DNA from: Cephalothrix spiralis
Taxonomy: Eukaryota; Nemertea; Palaeonemertea; Archinemertea; Cephalotrichidae
Direction: 5' to 3'
Length of the DNA stretch: 11,118 nt
Assembly (NCBI GenBank): GCA_032353305.1
Contig: JAUCNG010381259.1
Span: forward strand, 1-11,118
Position 1 is the stretch's first letter; each line of letters begins with the position of its first letter. Below the pieces are notes generated by a model. That model saw only the letters and a program-made list of their open reading frames with translations. It did not search any database and was not told the origin of the DNA. The translations under genes were made by a program, and so were the position numbers. This document shows positions 1 to 7,082 of this stretch, piece by piece.

Positions 1-80
1 GTGGTGTCCGAGCCGGGTCTCGAACCCCGGAGCTCCGTACTACTAGACCGACGCTTTACCACCTTGCCACCGAGCCGCGC
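1..80 (-). repeat. tRNA-derived SINE head or degenerate tRNA-like sequence, cut by window start
   Basis: Read on the - strand, this stretch has a box A-like TGGCAAGGTGG (around 70-60) and a box B-like GGTTCGAGACC (around 27-17), the internal RNA polymerase III promoter elements of tRNA genes. A GC-rich T-arm (CCGGG/CCCGG) is visible. The acceptor and anticodon stems do not pair, so it is not a functional tRNA. It fits the tRNA-derived 5' head of a SINE, with the body continuing leftward beyond position 1. It is far more GC-rich than the DNA beside it. The family cannot be named without the body and tail. A decayed tRNA pseudogene is the alternative. Confidence 0.55.
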
Positions 81-364
81 AACTCGGTTCATTATTAATC
101 AACATTTGGAGAACCACGACTTATATAATAATTATAAATTAACTAATAATATTTCGAAAATGCTGTAATAACTATAGAACTAACTAATTATTCAGAAATT
201 AAATTTAAATTATTTAATTGCATGTACACTATTCTACCGGTCTAGTTAAGATGCGTGTCGTTGACAAACACCCTCTTAACTTGTCTCGCTATAGCGATGC
301 AAGCGCTAATAAGCAATAACATCGCAAATCATCGCACACGTGCCAAACCATTATATATATATAT
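81..364. other. AT-rich intergenic sequence
   Basis: I see no gene here. The stretch is AT-rich, ends in a short (TA)n run at about 351-364 directly against the foldback element, and holds only chance reading frames. Confidence 0.5.
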
Positions 365-1181
365 AGTCTGTTCACTTGTAACCTTAAAGCAATTTAGAAT
401 CATTTATGCACCCGTCAATGTTCATGCTGACCCGGGCTGGTTACCTCTTGTTCGCTTCGACTCTAGTTCGACGCCAAAATTTTAGAGCTTCGTCACAATT
501 TCGACGTTTTTTTAAAAATCGTTCGTCCAGCAATCGACGCCAGTTCACCGTCGAAGGCTGAGGAGGGGGAAGGGGTCAGCATGAACATTGACGGGTGCAT
601 TAAGAATGGTCAAGTGATTCATCGGTATGGTCCGACGCACTCTCACATGCCAGGTTACTCTTCCGATGAAATGTGAAATCAATTGATCGACCACTGTTTC
701 GTTTTATAGTAAAAAGAAATCATGTAGCTTTTTGTGAATCCTTTTTGTGGTATTTTCAGAAAATTAAAGATGTTTTAGATTATCTGTGATCTAATTTTCT
801 GAATAGAACGCATTTTAAATTATATTTCTGCGATTAGTTTCACCAAAAATAATATATTTGCAGTAGAATTTTCAGACTATACATTTAAAGTTTTCTTCGG
901 TTAAACGAATCGCAGAAATATAATTCAAAATGCGTTCTATTCAGAAATTTTGATCCAAGATAATCTAAAACATCTAAAATTTTTGAAAATACCACAAAAA
1001 GGATTTACAAAAAACTGCATGAATTATTTTTACTATAAAACGAAACAGTGGTCGGTTAATTGATTTCACATTTCATCGGAAGAATAACCAGGCATGTGAG
1101 AGTGCGTCGGACCATACCGATGAATCACTTAACCAATCTTAAATAATTCTAAATTTCTTTTAGGTTACAAGTGAACAGACT
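365..1181. mobile_element. Long foldback (palindromic) non-autonomous element
   Basis: The two ends are inverted copies: AGTCTGTTCACTTGTAACC starts at 365 and its reverse complement ends at 1181. The match continues inward. The left arm is 365-406 plus 603 to about 841, and the right arm runs from about 901 to 1181, leaving an unpaired centre of about 60 bp. The arms match closely throughout, including the stretch around CATCGGTATGGTCCGACGCA. There is no coding capacity, so it would have to be mobilised in trans if it is a DNA-transposon derivative. A clear target-site duplication is not visible because the left flank is a TA run. The left arm is interrupted by a separate MITE (407-599), so the foldback is the older insertion. 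Confidence 0.85.
407..599. mobile_element. TGCACC MITE, 193 bp, TTA target duplication (PIF/Harbinger-like)
   Basis: The terminal inverted repeats are perfect over 27 bp (407-433 and 573-599), beginning TGCACCCGTCAATGTTCATG. The element is flanked by TTA at 404-406 and 600-602. The opposite arm of the surrounding foldback has the uninterrupted sequence with a single TTA, which acts as an empty site and confirms both ends and the 3-bp duplication. A 3-bp TWA duplication is typical of PIF/Harbinger transposases, so a trans-mobilised Harbinger-type MITE is the best reading. No protein is encoded. A second, related element lies at 1899-2335. Confidence 0.85.
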
Positions 1182-1458
1182 TTAGCGAATAATCTCTAAG
1201 AGTCTGGATATGCGATAAATTGTTCAGTGTGACTTAAATATCACTAAATAATTGAAATTGCCAATTTGTATCATAAACTGCTATTTCTAACAAAAATATA
1301 TCTAAGTCAAATTTAGGACCGCAAATCCGAAATGTCAATTATTACAATATATTTCAACGCTCTTTTAAATTTTATCGCTAGTAAAAAGTAATTATTTAAT
1401 ATTAAATCAATATAACTTTTTATAGCCAAAATAATTATAAAAACAATTACTTTTTCAG
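1182..1458. other. Upstream sequence of the OB-fold gene
   Basis: This AT-rich stretch separates the foldback element from the first visible coding exon. I see no convincing promoter motif or further coding exon. It ends in a pyrimidine tract and TTTTTCAG that reads as a 3' splice site at 1458. Confidence 0.5.
1442..1458 (+). promoter_or_regulatory. Candidate 3' splice acceptor directly before the start codon
   Basis: The bases AATTACTTTTTCAG end exactly at 1458, and the ATG of the OB-fold gene begins at 1459. This looks like an intron acceptor or a spliced-leader acceptor, so the transcript probably has an upstream exon or a trans-spliced leader that is not identifiable in the window. It could be a chance pyrimidine run in AT-rich DNA. 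Confidence 0.45.
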
Positions 1459-4400
1459 ATGGCTCACAGAAAATCTCCGTATACGAAATCCCTCAAATTT
1501 CATATGTTAAGCATATCACCTGCCAAAGAAAAATCTGATAAAACAGGAACATACAAAACAGCAGCAGTTTATGATGGAGCAAGTGTTACAAAAGTCAATG
1601 TATACGACGAAAAAAATTACAGCAAAATTGAAGAAAACAAGACATATATGATTCTGAATCCACACATGTCCGAAAAGAAATCAATTTCAATTGTATCATC
1701 TAGCATAATTGCTAGAACTGCTCCCATGGAAGTCACTGAAGAAATAATACAACAAGGAATTCGATTGATCAACCCTGAAGCTAAATTGATAACCATAGTA
1801 GAAATTAAAAATTTGCCTCCAAGTTCATTAGTCAACATCACAGGAGAAGTAATCACAGTAAGTGCTTTGGAATAATATATCAAATGACAAAATATTTATG
1901 CACCAGTCAATAAAATCCAGCGGGGAAGGCCACAAAATGTCAACATAGCGACGCTCAGCGACGCCTGAGGCGATCCTAGCGCTTGAAATTGGTGGATCGC
2001 CCTGATCCACGGAACACCTTTAGCGCTGAGTCCCCGGGTACAGTACCGGTACATAGCGCTACAAAACGCAATTTTTTTTTACTAAGTATCTGAAAAAAAC
2101 ATTTTTTTATAAAAATCAAAATCACCGCGGCTGAGCTGAAAGTTATTATTTATCAAAATTTTCGGTGTTTAGTTCATTTGTTGAATTTTTGCAAGCGGAT
2201 TTTTTCGGTAATAATCTAAAATGTCCCCACCTGCGAGGCCAAGCGCCGAAAAATGCCATCCAATCGATATCGCTACGCAGCGCTAATTTCACATTCCAGG
2301 CCCCCCCTTCCCGGTGCATTTAATTGACTGGTGCATTATAACATCGTTCCTACCATAGGAATATTACTAGTAATTATCAGTCTATGGTATTAGTAATTCC
2401 ATTTTGATGTTACTGTATAAAAGGTCAGGATACAGAGGAGGAATACCTAGCACAAATGTCGCTAAAAAGTGAATAAGGAGGTAAATAACACATCGTAGGC
2501 CCATTTTTGACTTGAAAATTTCTAATATGACGAGTGTTTGTGAGAAATTATAGGAAAAACTTTCCCTATAATTTCTCAAAAACGTTGTATTTTACATTTT
2601 CAAATCACAAATGGGCCTACGATGTGTTCTATACCTCTAAATTCACTTTCAAGCCAAATTTGAGTGTCAGAGATCAATATTTACGAAATAAATTGGCTTT
2701 TATTCGATTTTTCCCATCAAATATGATGTTCCCTGTTCCCGAAATCGGTAACAATTTGCTATGTTCCCGTATTCCCGCACTTTTTTTCTAAATGTTCCCG
2801 TGTTCCCGTCCATTTTACCCCCGTGTTCCCGTGGTCCCGAATACCCCTTACAGAGTCTCATTATAAGAGAGAGACTATATACAGCACCAGTCCTGTAGTC
2901 TATATACATGATTAACATCCTTGTCCCAAAGTAATGCAAACCAACCAAATGATGTAATATTGTGATTTACTCATGAATATTCCGATATTTGCAAAATATC
3001 CCATTTTAGAAAAATATATTCTTTTCAGAATAAACAGATTCAGTGTATCTCAATAACTGACTAACAAACTGAGATGATTTCTAGAACTTCCAAATTCAAA
3101 TGAAAGCATATAAGTTTTTTCCGACTTATATACTTCTGCGTGAAAAAGTGAATTTACCCTTACAGCGTGCATCGTGCAAGCCGTATACCGTTACGTGCAC
3201 CGTGACTTTTAACTTTATTTGGGCGTGAACCGTGACTTTACCGTGTTACGTGAAACCGTGAAAGACTATGTTAAACTATATTTCGAGATCCCTGAATTAT
3301 AAATCGCAAATTGCGAAAAGAATGTTTGTATATTCGCAATCCGACACCTTAATTCAATAAAACTGGGTTTTCCCACAAATCTCAAGTGAAGTGTTGTATA
3401 AATAAAAGAAATTGTGTCAAAATAATGAATCCATACGATATCCTAATGAAAAGCTCATAATTTTTCTTCGCGTCGCTTCGCTCGGCTCGATTTTAAAATA
3501 TCATTTCTTTTATGAAAGAGATCGCAAAAATGTACCGCACTTTGTTTTGGTAACTCTCAATTTTGTATTGTTGATAACACCTACAGGTGTTGAAGAGAAA
3601 TTGTATCAAAATACAATGGATCTATATATGATTTTCTAAAACAAAAATTTTTCCTGACCTCGCTTCGCTCGGCTAATATTAATAAAATGAAAGGTTATTC
3701 TGTTAAAAGAAGGCGTACAAATTCAGTACATTTTTCTGTAACTCTAAAAATCTTTCGTACGTTGATAGTGTTGTATAAATAATAGAAATTATGTCAAAAT
3801 ATAATAAATCCATAATTCTAAATGTAAAAGCCATAAATTTTTCCTCGCGTCGCTTCGCTCGGCTCGATCAAACATTATCGGTTATTTTGTTCATAGAGGG
3901 CGCAAAATGTAACCCATTTTTCCGGTCAACTCTCAATTTACTGATACTATTAAGTATATAACACATGCATACGTATATAACGAATCTCGCTATCCGATCG
4001 ATCGTGAAACTCATAATATGAGTTCGTGAAACATGATTTGAAACGTAATTTCAAAATCCGTCATCCGTGCTCCGTGAAATTAGAAAGTCGATTTTTGGTT
4101 CGTAAAACCGTCAACGGACCCCCCCCTTACCCCCCCTCTCAAAATATCTTTAATAACTTTTACACCATTTCAAATATTATTATCTTATTAATTACAGGAA
4201 GGCAGATCAAGAACGGTAAATTCAAGAAGTGGACCAAAAACAATTAAAGATTTCGAAATAGAGGATTCAACTGGAACAATTAAAATAACGTTATGGTCAA
4301 GCGAGTTGATGGGTATTTTGAAGGTGGGCGATTTCTACAGTTTCAACAAATTTGCCCTCAATTTCTACAACTCAAAATATTCTCTTAATAGTATTGGACT

Positions 4401-5299
4401 ATCTACAATAACTGTAAGTACATATGAAGTATTTCTGAAATGGGATAAAAATTAATTATCCTCTAATTAATCGTGGAAAGAAAATGAATTTTTTGTCATA
4501 TCTACAGAAAAAGTAATAAATCACAGTAAAGGTTGTTACTACCGAGAATGATTCACATAACTTTAAATGTTGCTTTCCATATATTTACCTTTAATTAAAG
4601 TCATCCATATCTAAACTTTTATACAATATCTAGACAACCCCATATTCAAATTTGTTAAATTACAAATTCAGCAGACCAGGTCTATGTATTATTAACAGAA
4701 TGCTGCGATTGAAAAAGTAAAACGACATTAAAAACTGAATAAACAATTGATAATTAATTTTTCTTTGTAACAAAAACACAAAATATATTAATTTCGAGCT
4801 TAACCATTTCAGACATGAAAATTTCTCAACACATATTTCATTATGAAATTATAGTGAAAATTGAAATTTTCGTCCTTTTCCCCCTTCAAACATGATGTTC
4901 CCTATTCTCGAAAAAGCGAATGCTGTGTTTCCGAACTTTTTGTCAAAATGTTCCCGTCTTCCCGTCCATTTTACCCCCATGTTCTCATGTTCCGAAATAC
5001 CCCATACATAATCTATTATGAAATATTGATTATGATTTTCTACATTTCAGACATGTGACAGAAAACAAAAAATAGTAGGGGATTTAATTGGTATAAACAG
5101 AGATGATATGGAATATCAAATGCTGATTGAAGCCAATGAAATTATTCACATATATCCAATGGAAAGGGAAACAATGCTTGCTAAATTTGGAGATACCCAA
5201 GATGTTCTGGAACGAGTTTTAGAACAACTCCCCATGAAAATCGAGGTGGAAATTGAAAACAACATTATAAAACATATGTCAATATCAAACATATCTTAA
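1459..5299 (+). CDS. RPA1-like tandem OB-fold single-stranded-DNA-binding protein, three exons
   Basis: The exons are 1459-1857, 4198-4413 and 5051-5299, all joined in phase 0 at GT-AG borders (donors GTAAGT at 1858 and 4414; acceptors TTACAG at 4197 and TTTCAG at 5050). They give 287 residues: 133, 72 and 82 from the three exons. Residues about 12-95 read as a first OB fold. A linker follows, and residues about 118-205 form a second OB fold. The second has the RPA70 DBD-B signature: SRSG in the L12 region, then D-S-T-G-T-I-K-I-T-L-W, then a K-V-G-D turn before the next strand. The RPA1 family binds ssDNA in replication and repair in the nucleus. At 287 residues it is about half the usual RPA1 length, and it lacks the zinc-finger C domain (only one Cys in exon 3). 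A lineage-specific paralogue or a transposon-derived RPA-like gene is therefore more likely than RPA1 itself. Exon 3 (residues 206-287) has no recognised domain. Coding exons could also exist upstream, because the ATG abuts a splice acceptor. Confidence 0.78.
1899..2335. mobile_element. TGCACC MITE, 437 bp, TTA target duplication, in intron 1
   Basis: The ends are TGCACCAGTCAAT (1899-1911) and its reverse complement (2323-2335). The inverted repeat continues imperfectly for about 30 bp into a CGGGAAGG-type segment. It is flanked by TTA at 1896-1898 and 2336-2338. The first six terminal bases, the GTCAAT block and the TTA duplication are shared with the element at 407-599, so the two belong to one superfamily but different subfamilies. 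The interior is unusually GC-rich, with several AGCGCT motifs and a GTGGATC/GATCCAC hairpin near 1992-2010, and encodes nothing evident. It lies 41 bp past the donor site of intron 1. Confidence 0.8.
2467..2650. repeat. Palindrome of about 185 bp in intron 1
   Basis: The arms 2467-2554 and about 2563-2650 are inverted copies. They share an exact ACACATCGTAGGCCCATTT block and a GAGAAATTATAGG block next to the centre. As a transcript it would form a long imperfect hairpin. No target duplication is obvious. The two peptide-like open frames here, one per strand, resemble each other only because the DNA is palindromic and are not genes. Confidence 0.75.
2704..2865. repeat. TTCCCG-rich dispersed repeat, copy 1 (intron 1)
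   Basis: Degenerate GTTCCCG units recur throughout this stretch. The copy at 4870-5019 in intron 2 has the same order of landmarks: ATGATGTTCCCT, then AAATGTTCCCGT, CCCGTCCATTTTACCCCC and AATACCCC. It is non-coding and of unknown family. The open frames on both strands here come from the repeat's composition. Confidence 0.7.
3165..3265. repeat. Degenerate CCGTG/ACGTG short-unit repeat
   Basis: Many short CGTGMA-like words (for example CCGTGACTTT twice, GTGAACCGTGA, GTGAAACCGTGAAA) recur irregularly. A related stretch with CGTGAAA words lies at about 4002-4120 in the same intron. They look like decayed simple-repeat expansions. Confidence 0.5.
3391..3940. repeat. Three diverged tandem repeats (about 181-196 bp) with an invariant TCGCTTCGCTCGGCT core
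   Basis: The units are about 3391-3586, 3587-3767 and 3768-3940. Each starts with a GTGTTG...AGAAATT...TCAAAAT segment and ends with an AACTCT-type segment (AACTCTCAATTT in units 1 and 3). Each carries TCGCTTCGCTCGGCT (at 3473, 3660 and 3850). The flanking unit sequence has drifted considerably, but this GC-rich 15-mer is identical in all three. No open frame is conserved across units. Confidence 0.75.
4002..4140. repeat. CGTGAAA-rich degenerate stretch before exon 2
   Basis: CGTGAAA and CCGTG words recur as in 3165-3265, followed by C-rich runs (CCCCCCC and CCCCCC around 4120-4137). It ends about 57 bp before the acceptor of exon 2. It is non-coding; the open frame over it runs into exon 2 in the wrong frame. 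Confidence 0.4.
4414..5050 (+). other. Intron 2 of the OB-fold gene (637 bp)
   Basis: The donor is GTAAGT at 4414 after codons ATA ACT. The acceptor is TTCTACATTTCAG at 5050. A near-copy of the acceptor (CCATTTCAGACATG) sits at 4803-4816, but using it would give a stop at the second codon, so 5050 is the productive site. The intron is AT-rich apart from the TTCCCG repeat at 4870-5019. Confidence 0.75.
4870..5019. repeat. TTCCCG-rich dispersed repeat, copy 2 (intron 2)
   Basis: This is a direct, diverged copy of the repeat at 2704-2865, with the landmarks ATGATGTTCCCT, CCCGTCCATTTTACCCCC and AATACCCCATACA in the same order. It ends about 30 bp before the acceptor of exon 3. Confidence 0.7.
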
Positions 5300-5353
5300 T
5301 TTCCCTTCCGTTTTAATGGGAACTTGTTCGTATCAACAGATATAATCAACAGT
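5300..5353 (+). other. Start of the 3' untranslated region of the OB-fold gene
   Basis: This follows the TAA of exon 3. No poly(A) signal is visible close to the stop. The first canonical AATAAA I find downstream is at about 5782-5787, on the far side of the inverted-repeat element, so the true 3' end is uncertain. Confidence 0.35.
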
Positions 5354-5674
5354 ATATGACACAAGAGTTAGAAATTGATAAATCTTCCCACATATTAGAT
5401 GTGTACTTCAATCTGACAGAGAATTCCATAGCCAACTATTTTTAGAACATAGATAAAGTCGTTAATAGTGATCAATAAGCCAATTATCATAAGCTTGTAG
5501 TGGTACAATAATATATAATCTGATTTCTAAACAAACTTAATCAAGTAATTTAAGAAAATCTCAAATTCTTCACACATTTCTTGATAAGATCTAATTATGT
5601 ATTTCTAAAAATAGCCCGCTATTCAACTCTCGGTCAGAATGATACTAATGATATTTATAACTCTTGTGTCATAT
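5354..5674. mobile_element. 321-bp inverted-repeat (MITE-like) element
   Basis: The ends ATATGACACAAGAGTTA (5354-5370) and their reverse complement (5658-5674) match over 17 bp. Weaker inverted similarity continues inward (CTGACNGAGA and CTATTTTTAGAA on the left pairing with the segment at about 5600-5640). The middle holds one copy of the dispersed direct repeat of about 85 bp. It encodes no protein, and a target duplication is not clear. Confidence 0.65.
5466..5550. repeat. Dispersed direct repeat, copy 1
   Basis: This matches 6169-6253, sharing ATCATAAGCTT and ACAAACTTAATCAAGT in the same order and spacing. A third, weaker copy of its first half starts near 6378. No function is evident. 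Confidence 0.65.
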
Positions 5675-6168
5675 GCTCTTCATATAATGCATTGTGTATA
5701 TATTTACTTTCTAATTATATTATACCATAATCCGAAAAATCATATCTCTATATCAATTAATGATCATTAATTTATATAAAAAATAAAATTATATACATGG
5801 ATATAGACTGATAAATACTGTAGACATTATACGGGTCCATGCATTGGCGAAATATTAAATTCTCAGTTCTAATTATCATTCTAATATATTTTTATATGAC
5901 TATTATTTGTCTGGTCTGAAAGGTAGCAAAATCTAGAATGTCTCCACTGAGGAGTAGGCCTTCAGACCACTCAATGTTATTGCACCAATTCACCGCTTGA
6001 TGTTGGTATTTATTATACAAACTCGCTGGGAAAGAAAAGGTGCGTCAAGTTCTATGATGCATTAAAGCATAAGTCAATATGAATTGATGATCATTATTTT
6101 ATCCTAAAGTGTTGTATTAAAATTTAAAATACTGTATTATGTAAATATCATTCAATTTTATATTTCAT
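5675..6168. other. AT-rich intergenic sequence
   Basis: There is no gene or strong structure. It contains a candidate poly(A) signal AATAAA at about 5782-5787 that could serve the OB-fold transcript, and otherwise only AT-rich unique-looking sequence. Confidence 0.4.
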
Positions 6169-6253
6169 AGTGATTCAATGTGCCATTTATCATAAGCTTC
6201 TAGCGATACATTAATTTATAATCTGATTTGTAAACAAACTTAATCAAGTTATT
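6169..6253. repeat. Dispersed direct repeat, copy 2
   Basis: This is the second copy of the repeat of about 85 bp seen at 5466-5550. The flanks of the two copies are unrelated, so it is the repeat rather than a larger segment that was copied. A short inverted pair (TGTATGAAAAC near 6261 and GTTTTCATACA near 6367) follows it. Confidence 0.6.
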
Positions 6254-6604
6254 AAAAAAATGTATGAAAACGATATTCTCATCAGAATGTACAAATTTAT
6301 TATATAGAAAGCTATCAATCGAAAACAGCATTATTAAAGATATGAACTGTTTGTAATTTTCTTGAATGTTTTCATACAAATTTATCATAAGTCGTTAGCA
6401 TGGATAAATTAATTATCTTATTATATTTAATAATACCGTTCACATTATACAGGAAAAATAGTTTCAAATTGTTACACTCGAATAAGTAATCTCCATATTG
6501 ACGATTCATATATTACCTAATCATACTACCTAGATTGCTAAAAAAAATTTAATTTGTTTATTGTTCGTAAAATATCATACAATCATGTAATATGTATAGT
6601 CTAT
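6254..6604. other. AT-rich intergenic sequence
   Basis: No gene is visible. It holds a weak third copy of the dispersed repeat near 6378-6420 and the short inverted pair around 6261-6378. The open frame on the - strand here is AT-biased noise. Confidence 0.4.
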
Positions 6605-6676
6605 AGTAGGGTAAATCACGACTGTAGCACCTAAGCATATACCTTACTAGTAGGGCAGTTCTTGATTTACCCTGCT
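6605..6676 (+). ncRNA. Candidate structured hairpin, copy 1 (72 nt)
   Basis: The left arm 6605-6624 pairs with 6656-6676 to form a stem of about 19 bp with one C-U mismatch and one bulged U. The terminal loop is about 31 nt and contains the palindrome ACTAGT. The size resembles a small hairpin RNA or miRNA precursor, but no known family is recognised. Support comes from the second copy, where a stem pair changes in a compensatory way. The strand is assigned arbitrarily. A palindromic DNA repeat is the alternative. Confidence 0.4.
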
Positions 6677-6754
6677 AAAATATTATATATTATTATATAC
6701 TAAATTATTCTTATTTGCTACTTTTGCCTCATTGTTCATTATATATAGTCTAAT

Positions 6755-6826
6755 AGTAAGGTATATCACGACTGTAGCACCTAAGCCCATACCTTACTAG
6801 TAGGGCAGTTCTTGATATACCCTGCA
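6755..6826 (+). ncRNA. Candidate structured hairpin, copy 2 (72 nt)
   Basis: This is a direct copy of 6605-6676 displaced by exactly 150 bp, with the same 72-nt length and no indels. It differs at six positions: a stem pair where A6614-T6667 becomes T6764-A6817 (pairing kept), G to A at 6759 (creates one A-C mismatch), two loop changes at 6787-6788, and the last base. The shared sequence also extends a few bases upstream (TATAGTCTA). Confidence 0.4.
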
Positions 6827-7082
6827 ATTATATTATGATATAATAAATAATATAAAACGTACAACCAAAATTATAATCTTGGAAAAATTATATGTTTCCT
6901 TCTGACAATTCTCATTTTAATATATTGTCATTTTGGATAAATATATTTACTTCTGATTAATTTACATTCTCATTTTAATTAATTAATTATTATTTATATA
7001 TATAAATTTTTAATTACTTTATCCATGCTAAAATTATGATAAATTATTATGAAATAATCATTATATAATAACTTTCATAACT
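6827..7082. other. Very AT-rich intergenic sequence
   Basis: No gene is visible. It consists of runs such as TTAATTAATTAATTATT near 6980 and TATATATATA, and leads directly into the 180-bp-period array. Confidence 0.4.

Larger units (their letters stand above)
1858..4197 (+). other. Intron 1 of the OB-fold gene (2340 bp)
   Basis: The donor is GTAAGT at 1858, reached after the codons ATC ACA. The acceptor is a pyrimidine-rich tract ending TTACAG at 4197. Reading through the donor gives only five more codons before a stop, whereas splicing restores a continuous OB-fold frame. The intron contains a TGCACC MITE, a palindrome of about 185 bp, one TTCCCG repeat, two CCGTG-rich stretches and three tandem repeats of about 190 bp. 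These repeats account for most of its length. I find no additional exon in it. Confidence 0.78.

Noticed and set aside
1-75. Functional tRNA gene on the - strand
   Set aside because: Box A and box B are present, but the acceptor and anticodon stems do not pair, so a SINE head or pseudogene is preferred.
255-485. 76-codon open frame on the + strand
   Set aside because: It runs from unique sequence through a TA run and the end of the foldback into the MITE, so it crosses three unrelated sequences and cannot be a conserved gene.
1459-1875. Exon 1 as a complete 138-residue gene
   Set aside because: The last five codons come from reading through a GTAAGT donor. Splicing to 4198 and 5051 restores a full second OB fold in phase.
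1617-2010. Two open frames on the - strand opposite exon 1 and the MITE
   Set aside because: The first is the antisense shadow of the OB-fold exon. The second spans the intron donor and the MITE. Neither shows a recognisable protein.
2382-2948. Open frames on both strands in intron 1
   Set aside because: They are produced by the palindrome at 2467-2650 and by the TTCCCG repeat composition. Their mutual similarity mirrors the DNA symmetry.
4026-4247. 73-codon open frame across the exon 2 acceptor
   Set aside because: It reads exon 2 in the wrong frame. The frame continuing exon 1 gives the OB-fold motif.
4801-4816. Alternative acceptor CCATTTCAG in intron 2
   Set aside because: It resembles the real acceptor closely, but joining there puts TGA at the second codon.
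6200-6388. 62-codon open frame on the - strand
   Set aside because: It is very AT-biased and overlaps a dispersed non-coding repeat; it shows no motif.
6605-6826. Hammerhead or other known self-cleaving ribozyme
   Set aside because: The hammerhead core (CTGATGA and GAAA) is absent, and I could not fit the conserved bases of twister or related classes.
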